This document shows, piece by piece, positions 20,149 through 34,100 of a stretch of DNA of 64,000 nucleotides; positions within the stretch are counted from its first letter, which is position 1, and every line of letters starts with the position of its first letter. The notes below the pieces were generated by a model. The model was not told the origin of the DNA, made no database searches, and was given only the letters and a program-made list of their open reading frames with translations. Source of the stretch: Tenebrio molitor (taxonomy: Eukaryota > Arthropoda > Insecta > Coleoptera > Tenebrionidae); the NCBI RefSeq assembly GCF_963966145.1, contig NC_091054.1:10168001-10232000 (forward strand), read 5' to 3'. The position numbers and the translations under genes are program-made.

Positions 20149-22102
20149 GTCGTGCACTTTTCGAGCTTTAGGCCAAAGGGGAACCACCGAAAAGTCTGTG
20201 ATCCAAAGAAACGTCCATTTGAGTTGAGTTTTTGTTTAGAATAGGGTTTAATTTATTGTTGTTGAATTTTGGAATAGAATATTTTTTCAGTTGGTCGTGG
20301 GAATTTTTTTAGACGATCATTTTCCAAAACGGGACAAGTTTCTACTTGTCCTCCACGATTCGGTGTATTGTTGGTTGCGTATCAGACGAAAATCTATACA
20401 CTTCAAGTTGCGGGGGTGGTTTGATGCGACGCAAAAGAAGACACAGTACGTCAGTTATGTGCAGAAGTAATTTATTATATTATTATAATGTTAAGGCTTG
20501 GTCTTAGTGATAACACCTGATTTTATAATATTACAATGTAACTGTACAATTGTTGAAACGTAATGTAATCGTCAGTCGTAATACACAATGCAACGTCTGT
20601 TTGTAAACGATCGGATAGCCATTGAGACGATGATTTCTGTAAAAAGCGTTACAAAAGTGTCGATTTTGCGAACACGAGAAATGAAAGAGCAACTTTTGTA
20701 CAATTGCAGTGTACGTTGATATTTGAGTATCAGTCGAAATGTCGAAAAAATCATATCCCTCATGCCTACACAAATATAAATAGCTACTGTATTTTATAAA
20801 ATCGACTTTACATCATCGGCTATGATACGGACAAAATTTCACGGGAGATCACATGATGGATTTGTCAAAAATCGAAATGAACGAGACATAGTGAGAGATA
20901 GAGAGACCATGCGACTGGGGCGAGGGGGCAAACGATAAACGCAACTTCTACAGACGTTACGATCATTACATCATAATATATATCGTGGGTAAGTCGATTA
21001 GCGACGGGTTCCGCCAACGTTCCGAAGAAACGAGAAGACGAAGCTCGAACGAAAAACTGTCCGCGACGATTATTTGTTTTGGCCGTTTTGTTGGAACGTC
21101 GATCGGAACGTTGGCGCAGCCGTGGGCCCTAAAATTACAACAAAGTGAAATTTGTTATGTAGACAAATAAAGACTTTCATCTCAGAGTTGGGTAATTTTA
21201 CAAAAATCAACATTAACACCACCATACTGCGTTTATATGTACACAATCATCCATGCTTATATAATTTATACAGAGTTTTTTTTCTTCTATAATAGTGATG
21301 AAAATATCTTCTTGATAAATTTATAATTAAACACATATAAATGAGTCTATTGTAAATGGTTACATGTCCATCGATTCGCCGCGTTTCGACTGTTTGCTTC
21401 GACGGGTCGCATCGAGGGGGACGGGCGCAGACCCCAGCGCCCGCACCGGTCCCCCCCACTAGAAGGGTAACCGATTTGTGACGTGTCGAACTCAGACGGA
21501 AGGCTAAAACTTATCGTTACAACATTAAAGGGCACTTTTTGACCTGACCGCGTCGAAGCAGACATTCCAAGCATTTTCGGATCGACCAAGAGTCTCGGGG
21601 GCGTCGAACCAAGCAGTAGCAAACCAAGTTCATTGTAGCTGTTTTCGTTGCCAACATAAATCAAATTTCATTGCACATATCTTATATAAATTAACGTCTT
21701 AAATGTACCGAGATATAGTTCGTATCACATGATTTAAAGATCAGTTGTAATAATCAACACTGTTTTTTTTTTGCCATGGCTTTTTACGTCGTGCCTCTGA
21801 CGTGTCCGTCAACTTTCCATTTATCACAAAACTGACGTCCGCTCGTTACACTCGCCACAATTATTAGATTCTTTGGGTGGTTTTTAACCCATCACCGGTG
21901 GGGATCGAGGGTTGGGGGGGTGGATCGGGGTCCCAAATAAACTCTCGACGAATCAAAACTGAACGATAACACAGTTTTATTAAATAAAAACATTTATAAA
22001 AATATACCTCACTCCAACAGAACTCAAGTACTTGCCAACGCAACAGAAACATGGCGCAAAGAAACGAAACAATAATACGGTTACAAACCGTAAAATTATT
22101 TG
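20149..22102. other. Convergent 3' UTR region of the zinc-finger gene and iRhom
   Basis: AATAAA at 21166-21171 may end a ~1-kb 3' UTR of the zinc-finger gene. TTTATT at 21976-21981 (minus AATAAA) may end a short iRhom 3' UTR of about 130 nt. A C-rich stretch at 21448-21460 is present. No gene is seen. Confidence 0.45.
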
Positions 22103-25100
22103 TCATACTATGGGTTCCTCCCTTTTGAAATTAATATTTTGAGAAGCACAAAAATCCCGCGTGAACGGTATACAATTAAAGTACGAACAGATTTTGCAGT
22201 CGTAAACCGGTATGATGTAGAACAAGAGAACGAGACAGCTGAACAGGAACCCAGCCGACAGCAAGCACACCCATATCAGCGCTATTTTCTTGCGTCTCTC
22301 GTACACACCGAACGAAATGAACGGCAGCAGCGCGTACGACAACAAAAATCCGAACACGAAACCGAACAAATGAGCATAATTGTCGACCCAGGGCAGGAGA
22401 CCGATCAGGAAGAGGGCTAGAGTGATGGAGAGGAGCTTACACAGGGCTTGGTTGGGGTGCTTCAGTATGGGCCACGAGTTGAGAACCTCGACGATCAGAC
22501 AGGCCAACAGCCCGAACTGCGAACCGGCGGGGCCCACCTGAAACAACAAACTTAGCACCGGGATTCGCCCCGCCCAGCCCGACCACTCACGTCGGCCCTG
22601 TAGGGCACGAAGATGGCGCTGGCCAGATTGCCGGCCACGCCCGACCCCACGTAGATTATCCCGATTCGGAGGCTGCCGGTCAGCTTCTCGAGGTCGCGCA
22701 TCAGGAAGTACTGGATGAGGACAGTGACGGCCAGCTGGAGGATGCCGGCGTGGAGGAAGAGGGACGTCCACAAGCGGTAGAATTGATCGGGCGTTTCGGC
22801 GAAGTAGAACGGCAACATTCCGCACACGTCGTTCAAGCAAGACACCTGCAAAATTAATAACAAGGGTGAAAACTTTCATGATAAAAATTTTATGTTGTAT
22901 TTCGCTCCTTAATTAAATCCGGACGCCTCGCCTGAATAATAATTAATTAACGTAATTTTTCGCCCGCACCCCTAACGACAGGACGAGATCGACGTTTCAA
23001 ACGTCAAACGTCACTTTTGACAGCCGAAGGAAAGGGGCACATTATTGCGTCTGCGACCTCTTTTAATGGATTCAGTGGCAAGTTCAAGGTCTAGATCGAG
23101 ACGGCTCCGACAATCAATCTTGTTTTCAAAGATTTTGATTCCTCAGCGGAATTAGCAGGGTCTAATTATCGACTTCATTTCTGGCCAGTCGACACTTTTC
23201 GGGGGTTGTTCAAACCTAAAAATCACTCTGCTTTTATTTTTCGCAACAAAAAAAACGACAACAAATTGCCAAATAGACAAACCCGAACGTTTACCAGTTG
23301 TTTATTCTGATATTTTATTGTTTACTATTAATTTTTCGACCTTTGCGCGCCATTTCAATTATTTCACGTTGTACTTCATAAATATGAGCGGCGTCAATCA
23401 ACAGAATCCGATAAAAAATAGGGCAGCTCCCGAAAGTGGATACCACGCACTTCAAATGCTTTATTTAGCTTCGACAAAAACCCAAATTTATGCGGCAAAC
23501 AGGTATATTTGGATTGGCCGTCGTTAATTTTCCAAAAGCCGATCCCCTGCGTGGGATTTTACGACGACTCGGAATTTTTGCTGTGCAAACTGTCCCTCGA
23601 GCTCGTTCTAAAGTTTCGCCCCGACTTAAACGGCAATAACCTCGACTTTTCGTGGCCCAAACTTTCCTCCTCTTCTAAACTCGCAGCCGACGACGTGTTC
23701 AGCGGAGAAACTCCTCCAATATAATTAAACACCGATACATTTTTGCTCGAGTCGTCAAACCGAACGTAAAAATAACTTTCGCCATTCTAATGGCGCCCCT
23801 TACCGACCACCTGCTGCTCCAAATTAAACTCCAAGCAGTCGACAAGTTTCCTCGCACCCTGCAAGATGCACTCTCCACTCGCTGCAGTTACCTGCTTTAC
23901 CGACCGCACCGATTTCACCGTCCGCCTCGGCTTTACCTGCGAACACAGCGACGCCTCTTCGTGAAACGCCCCCCTGACGAAGTCGCAGTACTCCTTGGTG
24001 GTGATCTTGCACTGGCCGTGGATGCCGATGCAGCAGGGGTGGCCGATCACTTCGCAGATCATGTGCTCGGCGCTCTTGTCCCTGCTGCCGCTGCGCTTCT
24101 GAATGGAGAACTGGGTGTTGGTCTTGCGGCAGATCGGCCACTTGGTGATGTCGTCGGGCCACTCGTACGGGTGCACGCTGGCCGGGGCGTCGCAGAACCT
24201 GCGATGAGTCGACAGTGAGATTATGAGCGAAGTATTGGCGGCGGCGAAAACCAGCTTTCTCAAACAAGAAATGGGACTTACTTTGGGTCCAGGCCGCAGA
24301 CGGATCCGGAGATTCGGCCCCCGGGGCCCGCCTCCCCCGCACTCCACTTCTTCCACTTGGATATGGTCTTCTGCGAATAAAAAAACATTAACGACGAGTC
24401 ACGGATTTTATTTCTAATTGGACGTCACAATAGTAGTCGGGAGACATGCACGCATGCTGTTATCACATGTACGGATGCATTTGACTCACCGTGGGTCTCA
24501 ATCCCCTCAACTATAGAAGTAGCACAACAGAAAGAGAGAAGAAAACAGTTCACACATTAGATCTGTCGGGTGGACTGGACACCAAAAGGCAAAACTTACT
24601 GAGCAGTCCGCTTGGGAGGACTGGACGCAGCCCGAGTCGTCGTTCCTGATGCAGCACGCCGTCTCCCTCTCCTTCGCCCTGATCTTGTCGATCTGCTGCG
24701 AGATCTTATCGTCCACCCTCATGCAGGGTGCGAACTTGGCTCCCAGATGGATCAAGTCGCTGGCCCTGGGACCGAACCTGCAACGCGACCCGATGAGTCC
24801 ACCCCCAGACACTCTCCGCCACAAACCAAAAATTCGCCGGCTCCAGATAGTCGACTTGTTGCAAGGAGAGGCTCGTGACGAGGACCTGACCCGACCTCGA
24901 CTGCAGATCGAAGCCGAACGGTCCGAACCCGTAACAGATGAGCGAGATGAACAACACCAAAATTTGTACTGTGGTCACCCAATAAGTGAACATCGGCCTG
25001 TGGTCCTCCATGTCGTCCAGTTGCTGCAGGATCTTCTCGTCCTGCGTCACCGACCGCCGCATCGACCTCCTAAACAACGCGTTTTACTGGAGTTCACCGT

Positions 25101-28100
25101 CGTTACGTCGACGTCTACATTACCCGAACATTCTTCCGACCCAACCCATTCCGTACTGTCTCCGGTCCGAATTGTCCAACACGTTGTCCAGCAACGACGA
25201 GATGACTCTCGAACCCCCGACCGCGGGCCTGTTCTGGCCCTCGTGGCGCAGCACGACGTGGGGGTCCCGCCTCCAGCCTCCCGAACCGGGACGCGTCGTC
25301 AACCGCTCCCTGTAGGCGGGCTGGAGGGCGGCGGCGTCCTGGGCGCCTCTGTCCACGGTGTCACCTACAAAACGCAACACGTCAACAACCACAATCGGTG
25401 GCAACCAAAACAAACATAAAACATAAATTGGAGTTATGTTTACATTACATACACAAATCGACGGCATTGTCTTCGAATGGATCTAAATGACAAAAAAATA
25501 GATGATTAAGAAGAACAAAATCTGTTATGTTCATATACACAAACCAATGGAATTGTGTGTGTTAAAAAATTATCTTGTTGCGTAAGTTTCAATGACGCAA
25601 GCATAAGACAATCATGTTTACATGACTACGCAAAACGACAGTTTTGTGTCTGGCGTGAAGAACAAAATGTGTTATGTTTACGCGTCTCAACTGATAATAC
25701 TCTCGTTGTGTTTACACGAGAGTTTTGGGCGAGTGATGGTGGAGTTGTGTTTACACACGGGTAAGTCTTATGTTTTCACAAAACTTCAATAGAATTAAAT
25801 AAAAGTACGGCACCTTCTTCTTGGGGTCTGGGAGAGGTCGGCGACGACGGCTTCTGGAAGAAGGACTCCTCCTCATCGATGCTGCTCGAGCTGTGCGGCG
25901 TGTCCGGGGGAAAACTCCTGGAGAGCTGGCTCTGTTGCGACCTCCTCCGCGGGCGGTGCCTGGTCAAGGTCTGCTGGAAGAAAAAATACATTTCCGCAAC
26001 GGATAGGAGCGAGTCGTTCATCATTACAATATAAGAAAGTTTCTTTTATCCGGCAACACACCTAAGAGACCCCCGGGATCTTTAAATTCATTCCAGAAAC
26101 GACGAGTCCCTTTGGCAGGGACAGTTTTTGTAGTCGCGGCTTTTTCCCGCATAATAAATCACGGGCACCACTCGCGGAATCAAAACGAAACAGAGAAACC
26201 GTCCGAGTGGGCGACGGAATTCTTTCCCTCTTTCTTCTTTTTTCCTTCCATATTAATATTTTGACATCCGACCAGAGACACCGACAAAGTTTTCGTTTTA
26301 TGGGGGACGGCCCGGGGAAAAAAAACTACACGAGGAGCGAATTAATTATTTCGCGTTTTTTAAGCCACCCCTTAAATATTTATGAGAGGGCCGAGCACCG
26401 ATTACTTTTTTTCGCGACAATCAGACAGATGAATTATTCAGACACTTGAAAATGTGCGCACTCGACTCATTACGGACCAGTAGCAACGGAAAAAAATATT
26501 TTCTCGAGTGCAGCAAGACCAGAAACTGATAACGAGAGCGGCGACACCGCGAACTAATGTCGCTGCGTCACGGGGACGTCGAGGAAAGGAGGTCAAAGAG
26601 GGAAATGGTGCCTCGATGCAGAAGAATTTGCATTAGATGAGCCAGCAAGTTCTGTTTAAAACGAATTTAGTACCTTAGCAAACCTTTTTGGAAAATCTGT
26701 ACCCGATACTTGTTTACCAACATGATTTTGAAAGACCCAGGACTAGAATTATCAAGACACTTTAGCAGACAACTCTTTTGCTGTTGCACGTCTCTCTTTG
26801 CAATTTTCAAGCTGCAGAACTGAACAAATCCTCTTCAAAACTAGTTCAATATCTGAAGAGAGCGCCTTGAAACACCTGAGTTTCAAATGGGTTTCGAACG
26901 GCGATTTTGAAAGATTTGAGGTTAGGTCGCCCCAAGATATTTTTAGGGATAATTCTTGCTATCGAATAGTTTTCTTTGAAATTTTCGGTGGATATTCAAG
27001 AATGCATTTTTTAGATCATGCTTAATATCTTAGAGCAACACACGTTAACATTGAGGTCTGGACAAGTTTAGAACGGCGACCCCGACACTAGAAAACTCAA
27101 TATACTACTATTATTTCTCGAGAAACTTCAGTTGATAACTCTCTTGTTGCATATTTCTCTTTATAATATGCAAAATACAGAACTGCGCTCTTTAAAACAA
27201 GTTCAATACGTTAGCAAAGCTCCTTGAAGAACCTGAGACTCAAATAGGTTTGGAACGGTTATTTTGACAGATTTGTGGTTAGATTTCTCCAAGATATTTT
27301 TGCGAATTATTGAATATTTTCCTTTTCACGGAGTCTAACCACCTAAACATTCTCTAAGACAAGGTCAACAATTTAAATTACATAATTCGCTGTAAATGCT
27401 GAGACCTAGACAGACCTGGAATGCAGAGTTTTTAGCGAAACTTTTGCCGATAAGTTTTTTGTTAATTTTTTCTTCGGGTTATTCAAAATATTTCACAAGG
27501 TGGATCCATGTAAATGTTCTTTAAAACAAGGTCAATACCTTAAAGCAATTCGCTCTAAATACTGAAATCTAGATGGACTTAGGTTGACCACTTTTTACGG
27601 TTAGCGATTAGGTTTCTCAAGAAACTTTTACCGATAACTCTATTGTTAATTAACATTTTTCTTTAACATGTGCACGTTATTTGGCACGACAAAAGCTCTC
27701 TAAAATAAACCTAATATCTTGGCACAATTCCTTGGATTGGAATATAAAGGCAGTCTTGAAGGATGTACCTACGATTATATCTCCCAAGATATTTGTGCAG
27801 ATAACTCTCTGGTTGTTGAATATTTTTCTTTGAAATTTTCGCACTGCTTTGTGCTTTGTAGTCTTTACAAGCATCAAACTCGATACTGTAAACACAGATT
27901 TAGATATATTTAGAACGGCGACATCTCAAGACCACTATTGATTAGGCTTGGAGAAACTTTTGCCGATAACTGTATTGTTATTGAATATTCTTTTTTGAAA
28001 TTTTCATAAAGTGTATAGGTATACGTAAAAGCTCTTCCAAACAAGGTCGGTGTGTTAAAGCAATTCGTTGTAAATGCTGAGATCTAAATAGACTTAGAAT

Positions 28101-31100
28101 GCAAAGTTTTTAGCAATTAAGTTTCTTAAGAAACTTTTACTGATATTTTTCTTTTAATTTCACTATACAATGTGTCTCAGAAATAAGTACATTAATAATA
28201 ACCAAGGACAGTTCTCGTCAAGAACAACAAAATTTTTATGTATCATTTTTTCGAAATATAATTTTCATTTCAGTATTTTTCCCCCCCATAAATTAACGAG
28301 CTGTCTATTTACTCGCATTTTCTAGTTATTTGACCCAATGACAGTGACCGTGAAATAATACTTTTTGTAAAATCAACGCAAAACATTGTGTTTTTAGAAT
28401 ACAGTTTTTCCGCTCTGCGGCCGAGGTGTAGTTTTTAGTTAGTTTTGTCCGACTCCACAAGGCAGGTGTTTACGTGTTGATTCTGTGATTTAAGCTAAAA
28501 TTTTGTAAAAATGACGAGTAGTGAATCATAGATGCATGTTGATGCATTAACTGGATAACTATAAGGTTTAGGAACAAATATTTTGCTATTGCTATTAAGG
28601 AGCTCTATTACCAGTTAAAATTAATGTACTTATTTCTGAGACACGTTGTATATCAAGACACGTGTTCCTTCCTTAAAATCAGCCAAATATTTTAGTAAAG
28701 CTTCTCGGAAAAGATTATAACGACGGTTTTGAAGGTAAATATTTTGAAGATATTTGTACAGATAATTCTCTGGTTCTTGAATATTTTTCTTTGAAAACAA
28801 AGTTCCTTGGAAAAGCTGACATCCAGATAACGGCGATTTTGAAGGATTGGTGCTTGCTGGTTAGTGAGATCTAGGTAGGTCTCGAACGGCGACTTTGGAA
28901 GACAACTCTATTGTCGTCGAATGTTTCTGTTTAAAATCTCCACCCTGTACAGCATCAGCACACCTCGTCTGGTGCAGCAGCACCGGGAATTAACGTCGGC
29001 GGTGCTATGAAAAATTCTCCTCATCCCGAATTAGACGACGAGATAAACGCCAGCCTCGACCGAATTGATGCCTTTCGGTAGGCGCGTAATGAAATTTGCA
29101 GGCGTTGATAATTGGCCGGAAAACAAATGAATAACAGTCGTCGACAAATGAACAAGGCCACGTGTAGAGGGCAACCGTCCCGTGAAATATCACCCGTGTC
29201 GGTGGTCGCGTCGGGAAAAAATATCTTCACGTGCGAAAATCGTCCGCGGTGCACCCGGTGCACTTGGACCGTTCGGAAATCGGACGCGGCGATTTTCCGC
29301 GGGCGACGGTGGGGACCAATCATCGCCCGGGAAAAGTTTGTTTTCCTTTGGAGAGTCGCGCACCAATCTACGGACAAAGTCGCTGATCAATGGCGAAAAT
29401 TAAGGACCAGCCGGATGTCCCGAGGGTGCGGAGAAAAACCATCGATTAGGGCGTCTGTTTACCGGGAATATCGCACCGTAGGGGGAACGGGCGGGTTGCT
29501 TCTGCCAGATAAGGGATCGGGAATCGGCGAATTCTCGCGGCACATTCGTCACACAATGACGCTAATCACTGGAAATTATTCAGCCGAAACGGGATCCACC
29601 TGAAACTTTCTGTTTGTTTTATCAACAAACGTGCGAGGCAAGATGCGAGATTTTGGGCTGAGAACGACGCAACCGGCACTGAATAACGTTCAAGACAGTT
29701 CGTCGAGTAAACTGAGGCTTCCGAAGCTGACGAGGAGGATCTCATATCAGAATTAACGCAGCGCAGGCATCAAAGAAACATTTTTTTCTTGCTCAATCCC
29801 TCGCGCAACCAACTATTTCTTCCAGTTTTCTCTCGCGCCTTCTCTTTTATTCAATTTTTTCTTTGACACACTCCCAACTATCACCACTTCCACTTCAACA
29901 ACACTGTACAAAATCTCCGCATCTTCACCCCCTGCAGTGTTACGCTTTCTATCATTGCGCCGTACATGCATGCTCCATTTTCGTTTGTAACATCCTTATT
30001 CCATTACAACGTCTTTCTACCCCGTCCTCCTCATTTTCTTTGCTTTTTACCTCAGTCCTGTCTCATCCACACCCGATGATCTGTCAACTCTGTGTCCTCT
30101 TAATTCGTCCCCCTCCCCTCTCCATTTTATTTTTCTTGTACCTCCAGAAAACTTGTTTGTCCATTTGCAGTCATCACATTTCGTTTTCCATTTACGGAAT
30201 GTAATGTACATTGGAAAAACACAACAAGCTCACTCGAAAGCTTTTAACAGTGTAGATGTGCGGACCGCGAAATTCACCATCCACGACGAGAACTCGCTTC
30301 TCGTGCATTCAAGAAAATTGAAACAATTAGTTTTGTATTGTGGGTCGAAGAGACTTGCGCTTGTACGGTGGAAAAACATCAATTTTTTGGTCCTTCGAGC
30401 CGGATTGTAGAAAATCGCAACATTTCGATTCTTTTGATCAACGGCTGAAATTGATGGCTTTCCATGTTTCATACGAATCTCAAAATGCAAATAAATCCCG
30501 AATATTAGCCCGGACTGTTTACAAAATATGGTGAATGCATAAAATAAATTGCAAATCGTCCAAATTTGTTTTATGTGACATATTTACGGACACGGCCGCT
30601 CGCATTCATTTTCTGGATATACGTCCTACTATTTTTAATTCCTCGTTAATTAAACAAATGGATATTCCATTAGATTGTTTTCAAATGTGATGCACAGCAC
30701 TCGGAAATGCACCGTAATTTGTGCGCTGCTTCGTCTGTGCCAAACTATCTCAATTTGGCTGAAATTGTGAATATATTGTCTTTGAAACTTCCACATTACA
30801 TATGCGAACAAACGCTCTTCAGAACGAGTTCAACATTTTGGCAAAGCTCTTTGGAGAAGCAGAATCCCAGATAGGTTTACGACAACGATTTCAACGACTA
30901 ACTAACGATCAGGTGTCTCAAGAAACTTTTGCCGATAACTCTACACGTCAGGACAAACGTTCTTTCAAACGAACAAGCCAAACTGACCCGATGGGTTTAC
31001 AAAGGCGATCATGAGAGCTCTGTTGCTTTCAAACATCTTGAACCAACACTCTGAGATACAGATTGCTCTAGACGACAACTTTGGAGGACTAGCGCGATCA

Positions 31101-34100
31101 GGTTTCTGAAAAAACTTTTGGAGATAACTCTCTCGTCGTCAAACACTTTTCTTCCAAATTTTCACACCGGATGCCAAGACAAACGTTCTTCAAAAGGCAA
31201 CACCTCGCAGACGTCCAGGTTGGGTTTTTCCAGGGCGAGAAACGAATTACCCCTTCCCAGCAGCGACCACCGAAACCCGTCGACTTGAACGTTTCACCCG
31301 ACAACGTGCAGATGTTAAAAATCATCGGCTTTGAAGTCTGAAACGGAACGTTAATTCCACGAAAATAATTCGAAAGCCGCCCCGATATGACAGCACTAAG
31401 CCCCTCGCGTTATTCCGAATTGGCAATCTCCTTTGGGCACCGAAATTCTGTTATTGTTAATTCGCGAGTGCGTTTGTTGTAAACAATTTCCCGACGCCGC
31501 GAATCTGCGGCCGACCGTAAACACCGCCAGATTTACGGGGGCGGTGCGTCGACGATTTTCTCCCCGCACGTTCTAACCGACACGTTTAATTCGGGCGAGG
31601 GTTTTTATTTTTCTGGTAGGTGCGAGCGCGTGTGTGCACGTCGAGCTTAACACTTCGGCCCCCCCGGGGTGCGCCTCTCGCGAAACGACAGAAATCCCTA
31701 TCATAAATCTCCCCGCTGCAGCATTGGCATTCCGCAAACGGAATAAATCTGATTATGCAGGAATAGAACGCTTGTCTCTGGTCGTTTAATAAATGAAAAA
31801 GCGTCGAGCGGGCCATATTTCAGCCGACGCTACATTACTCCACTTTTACAATGGTGGTGCACTCAGACATAACCTTCGCCGAGTGGGATGGAAAAAAAAA
31901 CACACCGACGCCCGCCATTTCAGACGTATTTGTTTAAACAAGATGGCGGGGAAGGTGTCTCGCCGACATTTTTTTGCCAGTTTGACTTTCGTCCCGGTGG
32001 GACCGTTTCTGCGTGATCGGTACTCACGTTAACGACGTAGGAGAGTCCATCCCACGTCATCCTCGCCACCGAGTCCTTCCTCCTGACGGTGACTTCGTTC
32101 AAGCGCTCCTGATTCGCGTCGGGGACGTCGTTCGTGCCCGGAAGGACGTCGGGCCTTTCGGCTTGTAACTGTCCCGACATCCTTGCCCCCGGAGCGGCCT
32201 CGGAAATCGTCCGTCTGTGCGACTGACCCAACGTCCTGTACTCCTCCTTCAGCGGGCCGTAAGTCCTGTAACAAATCACCAAGAGCGGTTTTTTACAGAG
32301 GACGAAATTCGACCAAAAAAACGACTCTAATTCGTTTATTACCCCACAAAATTACATTCGGATTTCTGTCATCGCACAGAAAAAACAGATACGATGGAAA
32401 TTGTTGATGGCCATATATTCGGGATTCTATATTTTACAAAATCTGCCGGTTTGTTTCTATCATGAGATCGTATAAATTGCCTCGGGCCCGCACGTGTTTT
32501 TTGTGGGCACCCACGCAAAAAAAAACTTTTTTGGCTCCCGCTCTTACGTACCCAATTCTAAACGATAAAAAATTCATTCTTCTGGCACGTCACAGTCTGT
32601 TTTATTTCTATTTTCGACCCCAACGAAGTCTACAACGCAAACAAGCAAATACAAAGCCATCAAGAGTTGGCGAGTTGGTGGTAATGCTGAATTTTATTTT
32701 TAAATGGTACAACTGGAGTAACTCCCGAGTGTTGACGGCTTGACACTGAAAATAATTGTTCTGTATTTCAATTTTAATTTCTTTTTACCGTTAATTTTCC
32801 CATAATCTAACCATTTTGTGGTTGTTAATGTGACGTCAGATCTGTCAAATAAACCAACAAAAACATATCCAGTTGCAGTGTTGCAAACAGCCGAATAAAA
32901 AATGTTCTTAATTGTTTGCTAACCCAAATACAGTCCTTCCTGATCACTTGTATTGAAAAGAAGCAAATTTTGACATTTTTTGCAGAATGACATCCAGCAA
33001 AAACGCCACCCCGTCCATCGGATCTGTTTTCTGTTTCTGTCCACCGGATCTGTTCGCTACACAACTAGAAACGTCAAATTTGACAAGATTTGAAACGACA
33101 TTAAAAAACTTCCGGAAATGTGCAAGTTTTACCCCAAAATTGCGAGACTCGATCCTTTTACCTGGAAGCCATCCTTATCCTCCTGTCGAGCCACCTCCTC
33201 TGCTGCTTCTCCTCGCTCTCTTCATCGACGCCGAAAAAAGTCGCCGTCTCCTTCTTGATGTAGTTCTTGATCATCTCCTTCCTGGAGAGCTGCCTCCCGA
33301 GGTGCGGCCTGTTGGGCAACCGCTCGCTCTGGGTGTACGCCAAGTTCCTGTTCTGTATCCTGGGTCTCTCGGGGGGCGAAGCCACCGGCAGGGAGACCGC
33401 CCTCTGCACCGGCGGCAGTTTCGCGGCCGTCGGCGGCGACACTTGCGGCTGTCTGAGTTCCGGGGCTTCGCCGGTCGTGGCCTCCGTCGGCGGCACATCC
33501 TCGGCGACCGGCGTGGCGGTGCGTTGTTGCGGCGGCGACGGTTGGGCGGGCTGTTGTTGTTGCGCCTGTTGGGGATTGTTCTGCTGCTGTTGCTGCTGCT
33601 GCTGCGGCGCCGTCGCCCTCCTGCGGATTAAAATCTCGAATCATTTCTGCCGGTCCTGATTGGATTTTATCGAACGGAATTGTTTCGTTTCGGGGGAGTC
33701 GTGGTGCTTTTAAACCCGCCGTAAGTCGGTTTAATGGAAAATAGCTGGCGGATATCCGGTACGGCGGGAGAGATAAAGGTGTTCAGGTTCTTGGATGAAT
33801 TCGGGATTTGGGGCGCAACTCAAGTTTTTTCTTTTTGGGGGGCGGGAGAGCGATCTGTTCGAGATTTGAGCAACCCTTTCGGTGTGTTTCTGGTATATCA
33901 AGCAACTAGCTCGACTCAGTTCGATATCTTTATTATGGGAGAACAAAAGCGACCAAGTTTATAGTCTGGGGAATAAAGGAAGTTGCACTTGGACTGGGAG
34001 CACGTATTCGGCTGGAAACCGCCGAATGACTTACTCGCTCCTGTCGAGAATTCCGATCGAGTAAAAATGTCTTTAGACTCTTTGCCCGTCGACCGGAGCG

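Noticed and set aside
33222..33644. 140-residue Ala/Thr-rich minus-strand frame
   Set aside because: It is the wrong frame of the iRhom exon 33620-33162. The frame with conserved [15 protein letters not shown] and matching splice phase is the real one.
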